DNA of 64,000 nucleotides from Blastomussa wellsi (Eukaryota; Cnidaria; Anthozoa; Scleractinia; Plerogyridae), in assembly GCA_947652115.1 (NCBI GenBank), contig OX393561.1:32849881-32913880 (forward strand). The letters are read 5' to 3'. The notes below the pieces were generated by a model. The model did no database searches. It worked only from the letters and a program-made list of their open reading frames with translations, and was not told where the DNA came from. The first letter of the stretch is position 1; every line of letters begins with the position of its first letter. Positions 35,201 through 47,925 of this stretch are shown piece after piece. Made by a program: the position numbers and the translations under genes.

Positions 35201-36400
35201 CGTCATCACGAATTGCGGTTTGTTCTTCGAATGTATTTAATTTGGAAATAACGAAATGAACTTCTTCCCAAAAGTTTCAACCGTGAGAGTTTTTGTGCTG
35301 GATTTCTCGCGTGAAACTCATAGAATTTTGAAGTTCTTCAGTTCAGTGCACGCCTCCTATTTATTTTGCACTGAAAAAAGTGTGATGTGTGAGCTTGATG
35401 GCCTGCCAGGGTTTTCTACGTGCTATTTAAACTAGTCAAGTCAATACACACTCCCCAGAAATGGTCCATTCCAAAAGTGTCTTACAAAAGAAGGATTAAC
35501 TAATTTGTGGCTAGTAATCTTTTACATGCCCACCCATATTTTTCAAGGATTACTTATATTGATATTTCCATAACGGGTTGACGTCATTCGTTTCCAAACA
35601 AGACTTACTGAGGAAATCTGCTAAATCCCATTGCTTAACAACGTGGAATGAGATAAAGCATGGTTATGGATAAATGAAACACGGAAAGAGGAAAACGACG
35701 GATTTTTGGCTTTGACAGAACTAATTTTGTGACAGAATTAAAGGTTAAATCGCTTGTATCACGTTAAACAGATAATTCGAGAAACAATTAAGACCCAGAT
35801 TAAAGGCCGCCTTTTAAAGCTACTTTAATTGGTATTTTCAAAGAACAGAACGAATAAAAAGCGCTTTTCATTCGTCATTCGTACTGAAATAAACTATTCA
35901 GCTTAGGCCGGGCTGAATATTTTTATTACTTTTAAAAGAGAAAGCGATTGTCACGAAGTTTTCGAGGCAACACAAACGTGAAATAAATACTGTGTCAGAA
36001 AAATAAACCTTTACACTTGAAGATATTTAACCTCGGTCTAGTTGTTGGTATTCGTGACTTCCAAGTCTGATATATTTTGATATCTGATCACTGCAGGGTT
36101 TCCAATAAAAATAAGAGGAAACAATTAATATCTGACGTCCTTAGTGAACCGTAATCGCTAATTACTCACGTAGATAATTTTCCAATCAAACCATGCCAGC
36201 CCAAATTGCGTTTGAACTTAGTCAAACTCAAAATTGTTCGTTGGGAGCAGAAAACCACGTCAATGACATTCCCATACAAGGGCACACTATCTGGTGCGGA
36301 AACGTGGGCTCACGCTCATTATAAACAATTTGGACCAGTGTTTGACCCGAGTAACCACCGGAAACCAGAGCGGAATATTATATCATTGTCACACTTTGCG
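32300..36400. other. Gene-free stretch, 4 kb
   Basis: This AT-rich intergenic sequence lies between divergent genes. Short open frames (33539-33805, 34797-35024 and others) have no recognisable domain. I found no clear inverted or tandem repeats. Confidence 0.5.
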
Positions 36401-36421
36401 GTGACGTTACTAACGCGGTCT

Positions 36422-36429
36422 TATATAAA
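36422..36429 (+). promoter_or_regulatory. Candidate TATA box of tandem gene A
   Basis: A perfect TATATAAA 174 bases before the ATG at 36603. Confidence 0.5.
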
Positions 36430-36602
36430 GGAGGTAGACCTGTCAACAGCGCATAAATACGCGAGTGTATACAGAGGTGGTGTGTCTTTCACAAGTTTTT
36501 GCCACTACGTGCCATCCTGACCCAATCTAATCGCACATAGGAGTCAGTTGAGCAACATTTCTTCAAGCGTAACTAAAAAAAAGACATCATTTTGAAGCTG
36601 CA

Positions 36603-39600
36603 ATGACAAATCATCCCGGTGCGCAATTTTCGGAGAACGATAATCAAGTGGCTATAATCGAGTTGCCAAATGGCTCAACAGAAAAGATTGCGGTTGGCGA
36701 TAAACTGAAGTCGACTGTACGGGATCTGAAGGTCACCTGCGAGTTGCAGTTCGGGATTCCCTGCAATCTTCAACAACTCAACGCTTTGGAGAACCCAGGC
36801 GAGGAGTTAAACGACTGGTCGCCACTAAAAGAAACTATTCAAGAGATCTCAGGAGATGCTGTGATTGTTGTTCAAGTGCCCGTGTGGTGGAACAAGTTTA
36901 TTTGCGTTTCCTTGAACAATGAAATCGAGAACGTTTGCATAAGGGCTAAGCTGCCTATGCAACAGATCAGCAAAGAGGAAAGATTGTTCGTCGCTTTTTT
37001 CATCGCGTGCTGCCGCGGGCATGAGAAAATGCTCGAGAGACTCAAAACTCTAGACATTCAGTTTGACCACCATACCACAACCGAGGCGGGAAGAAATCTT
37101 TTCCACGCTGCCGCGGCAAGTGGCAAGGTAAATTGCATCGGGTTCGTAGCTAAACATTTGCTCAAGCCATCGAAGGAAAACTTAACAATGCTTGACACCA
37201 ACAGAGAGAGCCCGATTGATATTGCGCGGCGATTAAGTCATCGCGATGCGGAAAGACTGCTTTATAAATACATGTACAATGAGAAGAGTGAGCGACAGGA
37301 GCGCAATTCTACCGAATCTGGGATCGACTTGAGTGAAGAGTGTGAGTCAACAGAGTCAGATGACTCCGCGGAAGAGAGTAAACCTCCAACAGAGAGCATT
37401 TCCGCCAGCGAAGCACAGCGCAATAGCGAAGGTGGGAGCCCAGAGGACAAAGAAAATGTTGGCTTCGAGGACGGAGAATTAGTGATCACAGAGTGTGACG
37501 AAGGTTTGAGTTTTGTTGGAGACTCAAGATCCCAGCAGGAGCCGCCCCCAAATCTGTTAAAATCGCAGATTGGTGTGAATCAACATGATGGCTTAGCGAA
37601 GGGTAACCACAGCCCTCAACAGGTGCGGAAAACTAGTCCTTACTCCACTGAAAGTTCGGAGGAGTCATGCAGGGTTTCTCCCAGGCTAACCAGACCGCAA
37701 ACTCTCAACGTACAATCTAATCAACACTTGCTTCAACGGAGATTCAAGGAAACTGATCGGCGAAGGCCGAAGAGCGCGCGACCAGCGCACTGCCCGAAGA
37801 TCTACCTAGAAGAGGAGGAGGAAGTAGATGAAAACGACAATCATCTTCCTCCATTAGAAGTCCAAACGCGCATAAATCATCCAGGAGGAAAGGCGCTTAG
37901 TTGTTCTGCGTCAACCTTGCAGCTGCGAAGAATGAAACAATCTGTTTTCCGAACTAACAGCGCGCCGAAGCAGGGATTGAGTCCGTCCGACGAAACACCC
38001 GATAAATTGGTCACGAAAAGCGCGCCTGGCTCTCCACAGAGCCCTAGATTGTTGTTTAAGCCCTCGGTGAAGCCTGCTGCTGGCGGTATCTCGCCGGTAT
38101 CACCCCAACTTGCGCGAGCGCTGGATCGAAGACGTGGCTCCGAACCGGTTGCAGTTCTAAACAGGACGAATGGCATGCGGTTCCCGCGGACCGGAAGGAG
38201 AGACGCTGCGCTTACAGCTGATCTATACGGCGATAGCAAAGCGCCGACAAGCTCTCCCATTATGTACAGAAGAGGCAAGGCGAGGTATGTACATGATAGG
38301 CAATCAGTAATGGGTTTCTATTCGTGGCCCCTGCCTTTCTTTATTGACCCTTGGCTGCAAATGGGAACTGGCAGGTTCTCCCCACATTGAGTAGAACGCC
38401 TGGAAGTCAACTTGTCAGAATAAGTTAAGACATTACATAACTGGCTTGTACTGACTTCTCTGACTGAACCTTGACGGTGCTTTGTTACATTTGCGTGCTT
38501 CCATCCGCATTCATAGTATTTGTCAAGTTCTCTCGAGTTAGAGTCGCTTTGTAAACAATACAAAGTTGACGGAGTAAACAGACTACGTGTGTACACGATT
38601 TGAGAAAGCTACAGATTATGTTGCAGATTGCGAAATTAGAATGGCCAAGATGTAAGACTGAGAGTGAGTGAGCGATTAATCTGTTATAATTATGATCTGC
38701 TTAAGATACGGAAGTTCAAGTTGTAAAACAACACCGTAACAAATTGAGCAGTTACGAAATTTTTACATATAAGTGAGCTGTGAAATGAAACGAGGTCCGT
38801 TCAAGAGGTCTTTGACAATGGCCGGCTTTTATCATATATTCCCTGGAAGTCACGCAATTTGCGGTATTTATTGCATTCCTTTGAAAATACAAGCTATAAA
38901 TTTGAAAAATAAAGTTAAAATGTAATTCAGTAAAATTTTAGCGGCATGACAACAAACAAAGTTTCTTACTACGAGCAATTTTAGACGGCATTCACATTGT
39001 TTAGTTTTTGTGTGTGTACTATTTTCTCTCACACCAAAACTAAAACTGCGCACGACAATTATTAGGTAAAATTAGGTGTTACGAGTTCTGAAATTCTTTT
39101 TTCAATCCTGGTCAGTTCTCGCCATCCAAAATCCCACTACCGTTTAACTGCGCCCTCCAATTTTGTGTTTTCTCGTTGTTTAACCAATCACTTTGATATC
39201 CATTCGGCGAGTTCTTAGGTCTTAATTACCATTAAAAGATGACCTACAACTCTCTTGAACATCCAGACGACTGAATCAACTTATCAAAGTCACTTGTTGA
39301 ATATTTTCTCCTTATATTAAATGGTATATTAAGCAGGGAATTATATGTATCATGTTCCTGTTGTTTTTCTTCATGGCCAAAACCTGGATAGTTATCTTTT
39401 AACACAAAATCGTGTTTTCTATGTAATTTCTTTAATGTGTACAACAGTTTCAAATTTTTGTTTGTACACGTGAAGATAATTACATGTTATATTCTCGAAT
39501 ATTCTCTCAAAGCATTTGAATGTGGACTGTTCACCGTTTACTAAGAGGCTTTCATCTCATTACCAAACTGCAGCTTATTAATGCAACAGAGTTTTTCAAA

Positions 39601-42600
39601 AATTCATCGTTAAAAGATGTAAACTTTTACCAAGCGCAAAACAAAAACTTTCTAACCAGTTTCCGCTTGAAAGAACTTTTAATAAGTCGAAGAGAATTAA
39701 TCAGATATTGTTTTCTTAATATTTTGACAACGCGGGACGTTAATTCATTCAGATGGGGACAAAGGTTCTTGCTTATTCAAGTGATAAACTTAGTTATTTT
39801 CAGCGATAACCTGCGAGGACACCGCGTGGTTCGTTTCGTCAGAGACCGGCTGTTGAGCAATGCATCTCCGAATAGCCGAACAAATTAAAATTTTTCCCAA
39901 AGTGTGAATACTGTAGAGATTAGTAGCTACAAGTTCCCCATTCATACACAATGCCCTTTCCTTGTTAATTTTATTAGAGTATAATATGGATCCCGCGATT
40001 GTAATTCTACTGGCCCTCTATTGTAGCAGTTTCTATTGTTTCGGGGCTAGGGACATTGTACCTGTGCGCTCTGGAAGATATGCCTTGCGAGAGCTGATAT
40101 CTGGCCCTTTTCTCTTGAACCTCGGCTCTTGAAACAAGTTGACGTTAAGTTGTCTAAAATAGTGTATAAATTTCATTTTTTTCCGGCCGAGGGAGATACA
40201 ACATTTCATACTCAGACAACGAGAAAATGATTATGACTTTTAAATTTCCCGCGCGCCGCCATTTTGGATATTGTGACGTCAGTGCGTTGTGCCATTGTTT
40301 CATACAAAAGAACCTCTCATTTTAAATAACAATAAAATAAAATAAAATAACAATAAGGACAATGCAATGACGCCATAAAATCCAATATGGCGGCCCACAG
40401 GAATTTTAAAAGCGATAATGACCGATAATCTTTTCCGTTTTTTATCATTATGAAAAGTTTTGTCACCCTTGTCCGGTACAATTTGTAATTTAGACACTAT
40501 TTTAGACTCCCTAAAGTCAACTTGTTTCAAGAGCCGAGGTTCCTTTTAAAAAAATACTTCGACCCCCTCTTTAGGAATTTTCAACTTTGCAAATCGAGGG
40601 GGAGGGGGGTGGCGGTGGTAGTCACCGCGCGAGGTATTGCACTCTAAGCTGTTAATTCCTATATCTGTCGACTTGTTCAAACCTAATGTCAAAAATTTTT
40701 TTTCTCTTTTCTGAATCACGTACACTGCAGATCACTACTTTTGAAATGTTCATTTACGCTGGAAAACGTTACAGAAAGGTGCTTTACTGGTGCTTTGTTG
40801 AAAATGGTATGATCTACATTATGTTTGGCAAACTCACATTCCAACCCTAATAACGTAATAATTTGACATTACAGTTGAACTAAATTACAATCAGTGTTTC
40901 AAGAAAAGTAATTCAGAAATAATTGCTGTGTAAACTTGGTTAATGTGTTGCTATTCGCTAGTGAAAATGTACTAATTGAACTCGAGAATTTAGTGAAAAG
41001 CAATCGAAAAGTTGAAAATTACAGGGACGTTTTTATGCGTCATTTGAGTTGATAAACAAACTAAGCATTTGTTTCCGCTCATGTGAATAAAACCGGAACC
41101 TGGCCAATCAGAGAGAGTGAGCAGAATTATTTTATTTTTCTTTGTAATTTCTTTTGCGGTTTAAATAATTATATTAAGAAATCATTCATAACATCCGGGA
41201 TTTTAAAACCATCCTTTGTTATTGAAGTCCCTTTTCAACCGAATAGGCGTCTAATTCTCCAGATTGCGGTAATGTTATCAAAATAAAGGTAACCTTTCTA
41301 CGGAAATTCTAGAATCGTACAACAGTTTTTAATATCCAAAAGTGTAGTGTTTCACTCAAAACAGTACCGGCAAAGTAATAGCGAACATTGTTTGCAAAAG
41401 CGGCACGTCACGTGTAGTGTAAAATTGAATGGCGGCGCTAAAGGTTTGAATCCACATATCACTTATTAAAATTTTAAGCTGCAATACCTCTGTGTGGATA
41501 AAGATTAAGTTTGCTTGCACATGAGTGCAAATTAAACGCGTCAGTTTTATTAGTTCTAAACAGTTTGCAGTTAATCAGTTTCGCCAGTGTTGGAGGTCGA
41601 AGCATTCATTGGTGAACGGATCTTTTGCCGCAAACCCGGTTAAATTAAGGTAAGGCTTCCGGGGAACATTGTGCAGGTGGTCTTATGCTTGAAAACGTGA
41701 CACTGTGAAAAGAAGCGCTATAACTGTAAGTTAATGAGATTTTGCGATAACCAAGTGTTGGATTTGACGACATCGATAGGAGCTAACATTCCTGAAACAA
41801 GAAAACAGCCTTGCAAATAGCTCTTGTTGGGAAGTTAAAACATAGCGTAGATGGGAGTTTTTGAACTTAAAAGTGAAGTATTAAAGCAGGTTTTTTTCGC
41901 TATTTCTCTTTTAGTCTCCCAAGCCTGAAATATTGGCCGCGAAAACGTTTTAATAAATGCCTCCCTACGAATGTTTGGGTTATATCAGGAGTGCACAGTT
42001 ATATACAAAAGTTATTACTCTTAAGACAGGAAGTCTCTTTTTTAAAGCTTGCTGGTTTAATTTAGCTCTCACTAATGTTAACACAACGCAACTTCTTATA
42101 AACTGATTTCAATTTCCTTTTTGTTAAGACATCTCGATAACTATAAAGAAAATTCAGCTGAAGTTTCCCTAAATAGCTTGTTGCATGGTTGAAGTAAAAG
42201 TACTTATTTAATAACTGATTAGCAAAGCACTCCCACGATATGACCTGCAGATAATTATAATCATTCCTTCGAAGTGCCAAGATAGAATCATCTGATTCTA
42301 GCTATCAGTTTTTTCAAGGCAAACTGCAAGATAACGAAAATGAACGACCTCGAAATACGTTTCTTGTAGTTCAGTATAACGTCTGCTATACGGTGATCAT
42401 CTCAACCCAACCATCTTAGCCAGACAAAAGTTATTTCGATAAGCAGAACCATTAGGCAGTCTCATGAAAAAAAAATAAAAAAAAAATAAATCAGATCGAT
42501 CAGGGGTTTCTTACAGTAATATCGTCGGCAGTTTTGAAGCAATTTGATTGAACAATTTCTGGCTCATTACGGCTTCGTATACTTGTCAGTTCTGTTCAAA

Positions 42601-44868
42601 TCAAACTTGTTTATTAATCAGTGCCCCAAGATGATTTTATTGAGAATTCGCCAGGCTTCATTACTGTGTGCGGCCAAAAGCACTCGAAAATATTAAACGA
42701 TTCTGGAATGCTTGACATGAAGGCATTGCTTTGAAGAACAACCGACCTTTGCTGGGAAGGATGGGTGCCAAATTACGTCACGAACTAACGGAACAATCGC
42801 GGAAATGTAAACGGACTGATCAGTAATTTGTAAATGACTTCTGTAAGCCTCAACAATGATAAGAAAACGGATATGAATAGTCGAAATTGTAAATGCGGGG
42901 ACCAATCGAAGAGACGATTTCTTTAACGTTGATTTTGTTTTGATGCTCTACTTTTTTAGATCTTTTTACACCCTACAACGGAGAAATCTGCGCGAAATCG
43001 CCTTTGAAAATATGTGAGCCAAAAAATTAAGTTCATATTGATATTTTGCTGTTGGATTGATCGTTTATAAAGTAATCTTAATTGCGGGCTAGTTTTGGTG
43101 GTGCAACCATGTGATACGGTTATCTCCAGTATTTTTGATCGTTTGTATAATGACCTTCTAATTATCGCGATTCTATACATAGATTTCCTATGTGTTTTGT
43201 GCCGCTAATTTAATAACTCTAATCTTAGTGAAGCCAATTCAGTCAGTACCAGCTTTAAATTAGTCATCTTCAATGGATTCCAACCGTGCTAATTCGTTAG
43301 ATTGGTAAACAGCCCAAAGGTGGACAGTTAGCTAAAGTTTATATCAGGGCTTGTTATTACAAAATAAAATTTCAAGGTCATTTCATTTCAGCTTGATCAT
43401 GTTTTAACTCTACGGTGTTTTGGAGGCGCTTTTTAATTGAACCAGTAAAATATTCATGGCGTTTTCGCTGGACGCCCAAGAAAACTAAAAAGTCATTTTT
43501 ATCCGGCTCTCGATTGAAAAAAGCAATTGACCTTAAATATGTCTGCTAATTGGAAAGATGTTCGCACGGGAGTTAAGTTCCCTCGCAGCGGGTCCGCATA
43601 GAATTAACCTTTCATCTCTGAAATCTCAAGAGTTCTTTTTGATCGAGTTTCAAAACAATATTTTAAGCTGCTTACACAAAGGACATGCCTCTTTAGGCAC
43701 TCGTTCAATCCCATGATTCCAGAACTATGCCTGGATACTCGTCAAATAGTTTCAAAAGATATTTTATACCGCGCACGCTGCCTTAATCAAGCACATGTCT
43801 TTCGACTTGGACTGAATAGTAAGACCTTGAATTCCGACTGGAAAACAACCGCCCTGTTTTATTAGGTATGACTGCTTGTCCTCTTTCGGGTTGATACGTT
43901 CACCTGTTTGAAAAAGAGCTCTTGTGAGCTTCAAAATGAATAGACCCTATGCATAAATGGCTGCCAACTTAAAATTCTTTTGTATGTATTCAAATTAGCC
44001 TCACTAACCTCGTTTAAAAGTAAAAATTCTTTTGAATTACCAACTCAAAACCGAGGTTAGTAAGGCTAATTTAAATGAATACAAAAGAATTTTAAAGTGG
44101 CAGCCATTTATGCATAGGTTCTATAGAAATGTGTATTTTTCTCCACATTGTTTTTCCATACCTGGCGAGTGATTAACTTGCCCGTTACTGAACGGAGTAG
44201 AACTCATTTCTGTTCCGTTCCTGTGTTCCAGATCGATCTGTGAAGTAAGCCTTGCGGATTCCCTCAGAGAGCAACGTGGTTTCAAAGACATGGACGAAGA
44301 CGAACGACTTGACCGTCCCTGGAATGCGTGGATTGCAGTCAGAAAAGAGTCACTGCATCCCATGAACCAAGAATCCGCGCCGGAACCGAGCAATCCACGG
44401 AGAATGTCATTTCAGCAATGGATATCCGAAAAAGAGCTCAATCATTTAAGAAACCTCTTTGCAAACGCACAAGAAGCCGCAAAGACAAACGAAAAACAAG
44501 CCAAGCTGCTTAAGGGGAAGACTTTTGAGGAGTGGCTCGAAGATAAGCAGCGAGATGTTGAGAGGGAGAAAGAAAGGGAAAAAGGAATTGAAGATCATCA
44601 GAAACATGAGCAAGATAAGAAACACCATCGAAGGAGAATGTCCCAGGCGGAGTACAACAAGTGGCTGATGCAGAAAGAACGGGACGCTTTGCTAATGGAA
44701 GAGAAAAAGGAGCAACTGGCGAAACAACAACACGAACTGTTGAAAAAGAAATGGGAAGAGCAAGATGAGCTGAAGAAAAACTGTAAACAGGCCCTGGGTA
44801 GGACACACAGCTTGCCTATGGAGCCTCGAACAGGAATAAACAAACATAGATTTACAAGTTTAAAGTAG
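36603..44868 (+). CDS. Tandem gene A: ubiquitin-like/ankyrin (ANKRD60-like) protein with CCDC34-like C-terminus (772 aa)
   Basis: Exons 36603-38284 and 44232-44868 join by a phase-2 intron of 5.9 kb (AG|GTATGT to TTCCAG), splitting an Arg codon. In order: a ubiquitin-like fold (about 16-91) with VRDLKVTCELQFGIPCNLQQL; a PVWWNKF linker (93-99); a helical SKEERLFVAFFIA segment; an ankyrin pair (about 163-222) with GRNLFHAAAASG and a SPIDIARRL; an acidic then basic, Ser/Pro-rich disordered region. The last exon starts with RPWNAW and has three W-L-type helical repeats (SFQQWISEKE, TFEEWLEDKQ, EYNKWLMQKE) in a charged coiled coil. The N-terminal half matches the ANKRD60 arrangement; the C-terminal W-L-x-x-K repeats resemble CCDC34 (DUF4207). 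Function is unknown; a cytoskeletal or ciliary role is only a guess from CCDC34. Paralogue of the genes at 50456 and 59260. Confidence 0.85.
40117..40542. mobile_element. MITE in the intron of tandem gene A
   Basis: A perfect 27-bp terminal inverted repeat (GAACCTCGGCTCTTGAAACA at the left, complement at the right) extends imperfectly to about 55 bases through a TCTAAAATAGTGT word. It is 426 bp and non-coding. Confidence 0.75.
43940..44124. mobile_element. 185-bp palindromic MITE just upstream of gene A exon 2
   Basis: Arms of about 75 bases (ATAGACCCTATGCATAAATG inward) are nearly perfectly complementary around a centre near 44033. It sits about 110 bases before the last exon's acceptor. 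Confidence 0.8.
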
Positions 44869-47512
44869 CTGTAGGTAGGTGAATGTGTTTACTAATTTAG
44901 AAGTGTAAAACAGAGTGGTTGTCTTATGATTTTTCCAATGAAATGATACGTTTGAAAGGCTTTGGCTTTGGTTAAAAACACTCTTACAACGAGCGTCTAC
45001 CAATCACAGAGGAGAAGGCAAATTTCAGCCAATAATTGCGGAGTTCCCCAATTATTATTTTTTAAAATCATATTTTTCTTCCATTTTGCAAAACAAGCGA
45101 CCAAACTATTTTACGTACTGGAACGGCAATACAACTTAACAACATAATATAGAATCGCCATCTTCTTTCTTCAGTTTCGAGAGATATGTCAAAATTTCTT
45201 GGAATCGTGGTATTGCCGTCGCTGCACTAAATTGAGTTCCTCAGAGACGAAAAAAAAGGTTTTCTGCAATAAACTCGGTGATCCTTTTTTATCACTTCCG
45301 CAGTTCGAACACCTTTTATAGTGCACAAATTGATCTCTACGTCTCTACGAGTTATTCAATGGAAAAAGGACTTAGAAATAAATTTGTTTGAATTCGTTTT
45401 GCATTTCGCAGCGGCAGCTAGCAGTCTGGGAGGTCTCGCAATGTATGCAACAAAAACAGATCATGCACTGTCAATAAATCAGTACCAATAAAAAGATTTT
45501 TGGAAAACTAGAAGGGTGCATTTTTGTAACTAAATATGTGAACAATTTCTCACCTCAAATAAGGTTTCCGCCTGTTTTCTCTTAATCTCTCTCTCGCTCT
45601 CTTTCACGTCGCAGTTGGCTTAAATCTTGTCTCCTTGAAGATGAATTTACTCTACTCCCGTTTGTCGACATTGACATAACAAGAGATAAGGGTACTATTA
45701 AACTATGCTTTTCCCACAGTTTTGAACTTCAAAAATTACCAGACTAAATTCGTTGACTCTACGTACTAATGTTTTAGAAATTTGTAAAAGAACTCAACGC
45801 TTCGCTTTGCACTACGAATGGACTTCCCGCCAAAAAACGCGGGTTGCGACAAAACTCATGGGTACGGTCGTAGGGACGAAGAGTCACGTGATATCAGTTC
45901 CCCCCTTTTTTTCAGCTCGATGGGTTTACCGCGGGAGCTCCGCTAACGCACCCGCGCTTGAAACAGCGGGTTACAAAAGTGTACCCTTCGTATTCTGATC
46001 AGGGACCTTCAGATCGGAGTACGGATACGAGATTTAGTACGAGTACGACTTTTCAAACCTTTTCAAATCGCATTTTACACAGTAACAGGGAAAGTTTGAA
46101 AGTCGTACTCGTTCTCTGTCTCTCTTGTTTTAATTTGAGTAGTACGTTTATAAGTAATTTCAGTACGCATTGTTCATGTCGTGCGAGAAGAGGTTAGTTC
46201 AACAAGAATACAGAAATCTACGACATATATAGCGAATTAAAACCACAAGCATTCTGATATTCAGAAATGACCTAAAGTGATAGAAACGACAGTTAATGAA
46301 TCGATTGCAGAATTTTTATATGCCACGACTTATTCACCCGGCCTTTATTTATTGTTTATGTGTTTTAAATTGTTGGCTGAGTTTATTCCGTTTCAAATAA
46401 AGATCAATACAAAATTGAAACCGCAAGGAGTCATAGACAACCACTACAAGGCTAGGCCGTAGAATGTGAATAGAAAGCCACCTTTGGTTTCTTTTGTTCA
46501 ATTGCAAGCCCATGGTTTTTGCTCTTTTTTGTCTTTTTCCTACAAGCTAGTGACAGTTTTTTACAAAGCATGTATGCCATAACAGAAGTCCTTAAAATCC
46601 GTTGATTTATATTATTTGATACTCTACAGATAGTTTAATAGTGCAACCAAAGTCTAGCCTCTGTCTTGAACTTGCAGATAGCATTAGTGCACGGTTAGTT
46701 TAGAAAACGATTTCGAACGATTGAAAAAAAGCTATAGCAATTCCAACAAAAGTACAAATTACCCAAAAGAAATGTGTGATTTTATTTCTAATTAGCTTAT
46801 TTATTCTAATTACACAACACCTTTTCGAAATCAGATTGCTCCAAAGATACATAAATGTAGGCAGACGTAGAATGATAAATATTGCAGCTTCATGGCTTCA
46901 GTAATTGCCTGTACTATTAAACTGAAGAATTTTGAACGCTTTCAGCTGTATCAGCAAGCTTAATTTTGAATTGACAAGGTTAGATTCCGACAGTTTTGAA
47001 TAAACTGATGTTTCAAAATGCACTGTTCTGTGTAGTGTTAATTTTAGGGAGTTTAAGAAAACCACAACGGCAACGGCAACGACAACGGAACGTCGCTAAA
47101 CAAAAGGTCTAAAGAGCAGAACAATGGCTTTGCACGTGCGTTATAGTTCTTGGTATATTTCTTTGCCGTCCTCTGCAAAACAACAACGTGAAATGACCAA
47201 ACTCCGCGTTGTCTCTACAACGTGAACCACGAAGGCTAATTGTTTAAATTTCTATTTCGAATTTATACGGCTGTGTTCCAGATTCAGTTTTGATAAATTT
47301 TGGACAATAAGAAACAGACTAAATGACTTTAATAGAAACTCAGCTGTGTTCTATTGGAAATCCGTGAATCTGATTGGTTCTCCCACTGTTTTCTATTTGC
47401 CGATAGAAAACAAGCGCGCGCGCGCGTAGCTCTTTTAGCGGTAGTTTTTCTTGATTTTTGGCTCAAAAGTAGGAAATATTGTAGGCTTTGGAATGCAATC
47501 CTTTAGAGTTTC

Positions 47513-47519
<7 letters not shown>

Positions 47520-47571
<52 letters not shown>

Positions 47572-47587
47572 ACCTCGTTGACTATTC

Positions 47588-47622
<35 letters not shown>
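47520..47622. mobile_element. 103-bp palindrome (MITE family P, copy 1)
   Basis: ACAATTAGACTACTCGCCCT runs inward to a GCTCGTAGAAAACTCGGGC-type complement, with a centre at CTCGGCTGCACCTCG. The arms are nearly perfect. Confidence 0.75.
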
Positions 47623-47830
47623 CATTAGTAAAAATCAACTAGTATACTAATGCAAATGCCGCAATCTGATTGGCTGCTTGGCTGAGCTACTGCACACTAT
47701 CAGCCATTAGAGTGCAGTGGTTGAATGTCGTCTTCACAATGGCTACGTCTTCGCGCTTTAGCGAAGTTTCGAAGGAAGATTTAGAACTTTTTCACCGACG
47801 CACGATTCGCTTATTATGAATTTTACTAAA

Positions 47831-47925
47831 ACAATTAGTTTATTCGCTCTCGATTTCTAAGAGGTGATAGTTGGCTCGGCCTTCGGCCTCATCAAGTATC
47901 ACCTCACAGAAATCTCGAGCTATAA
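47831..47925. mobile_element. 95-bp palindrome (MITE family P, copy 2)
   Basis: The same design as 47520-47622: ACAATTAGTTTATTCGCTCT, a CTCGGCCTTCGGCC centre, then the complement. It lies only 200 bases from copy 1. Confidence 0.7.
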
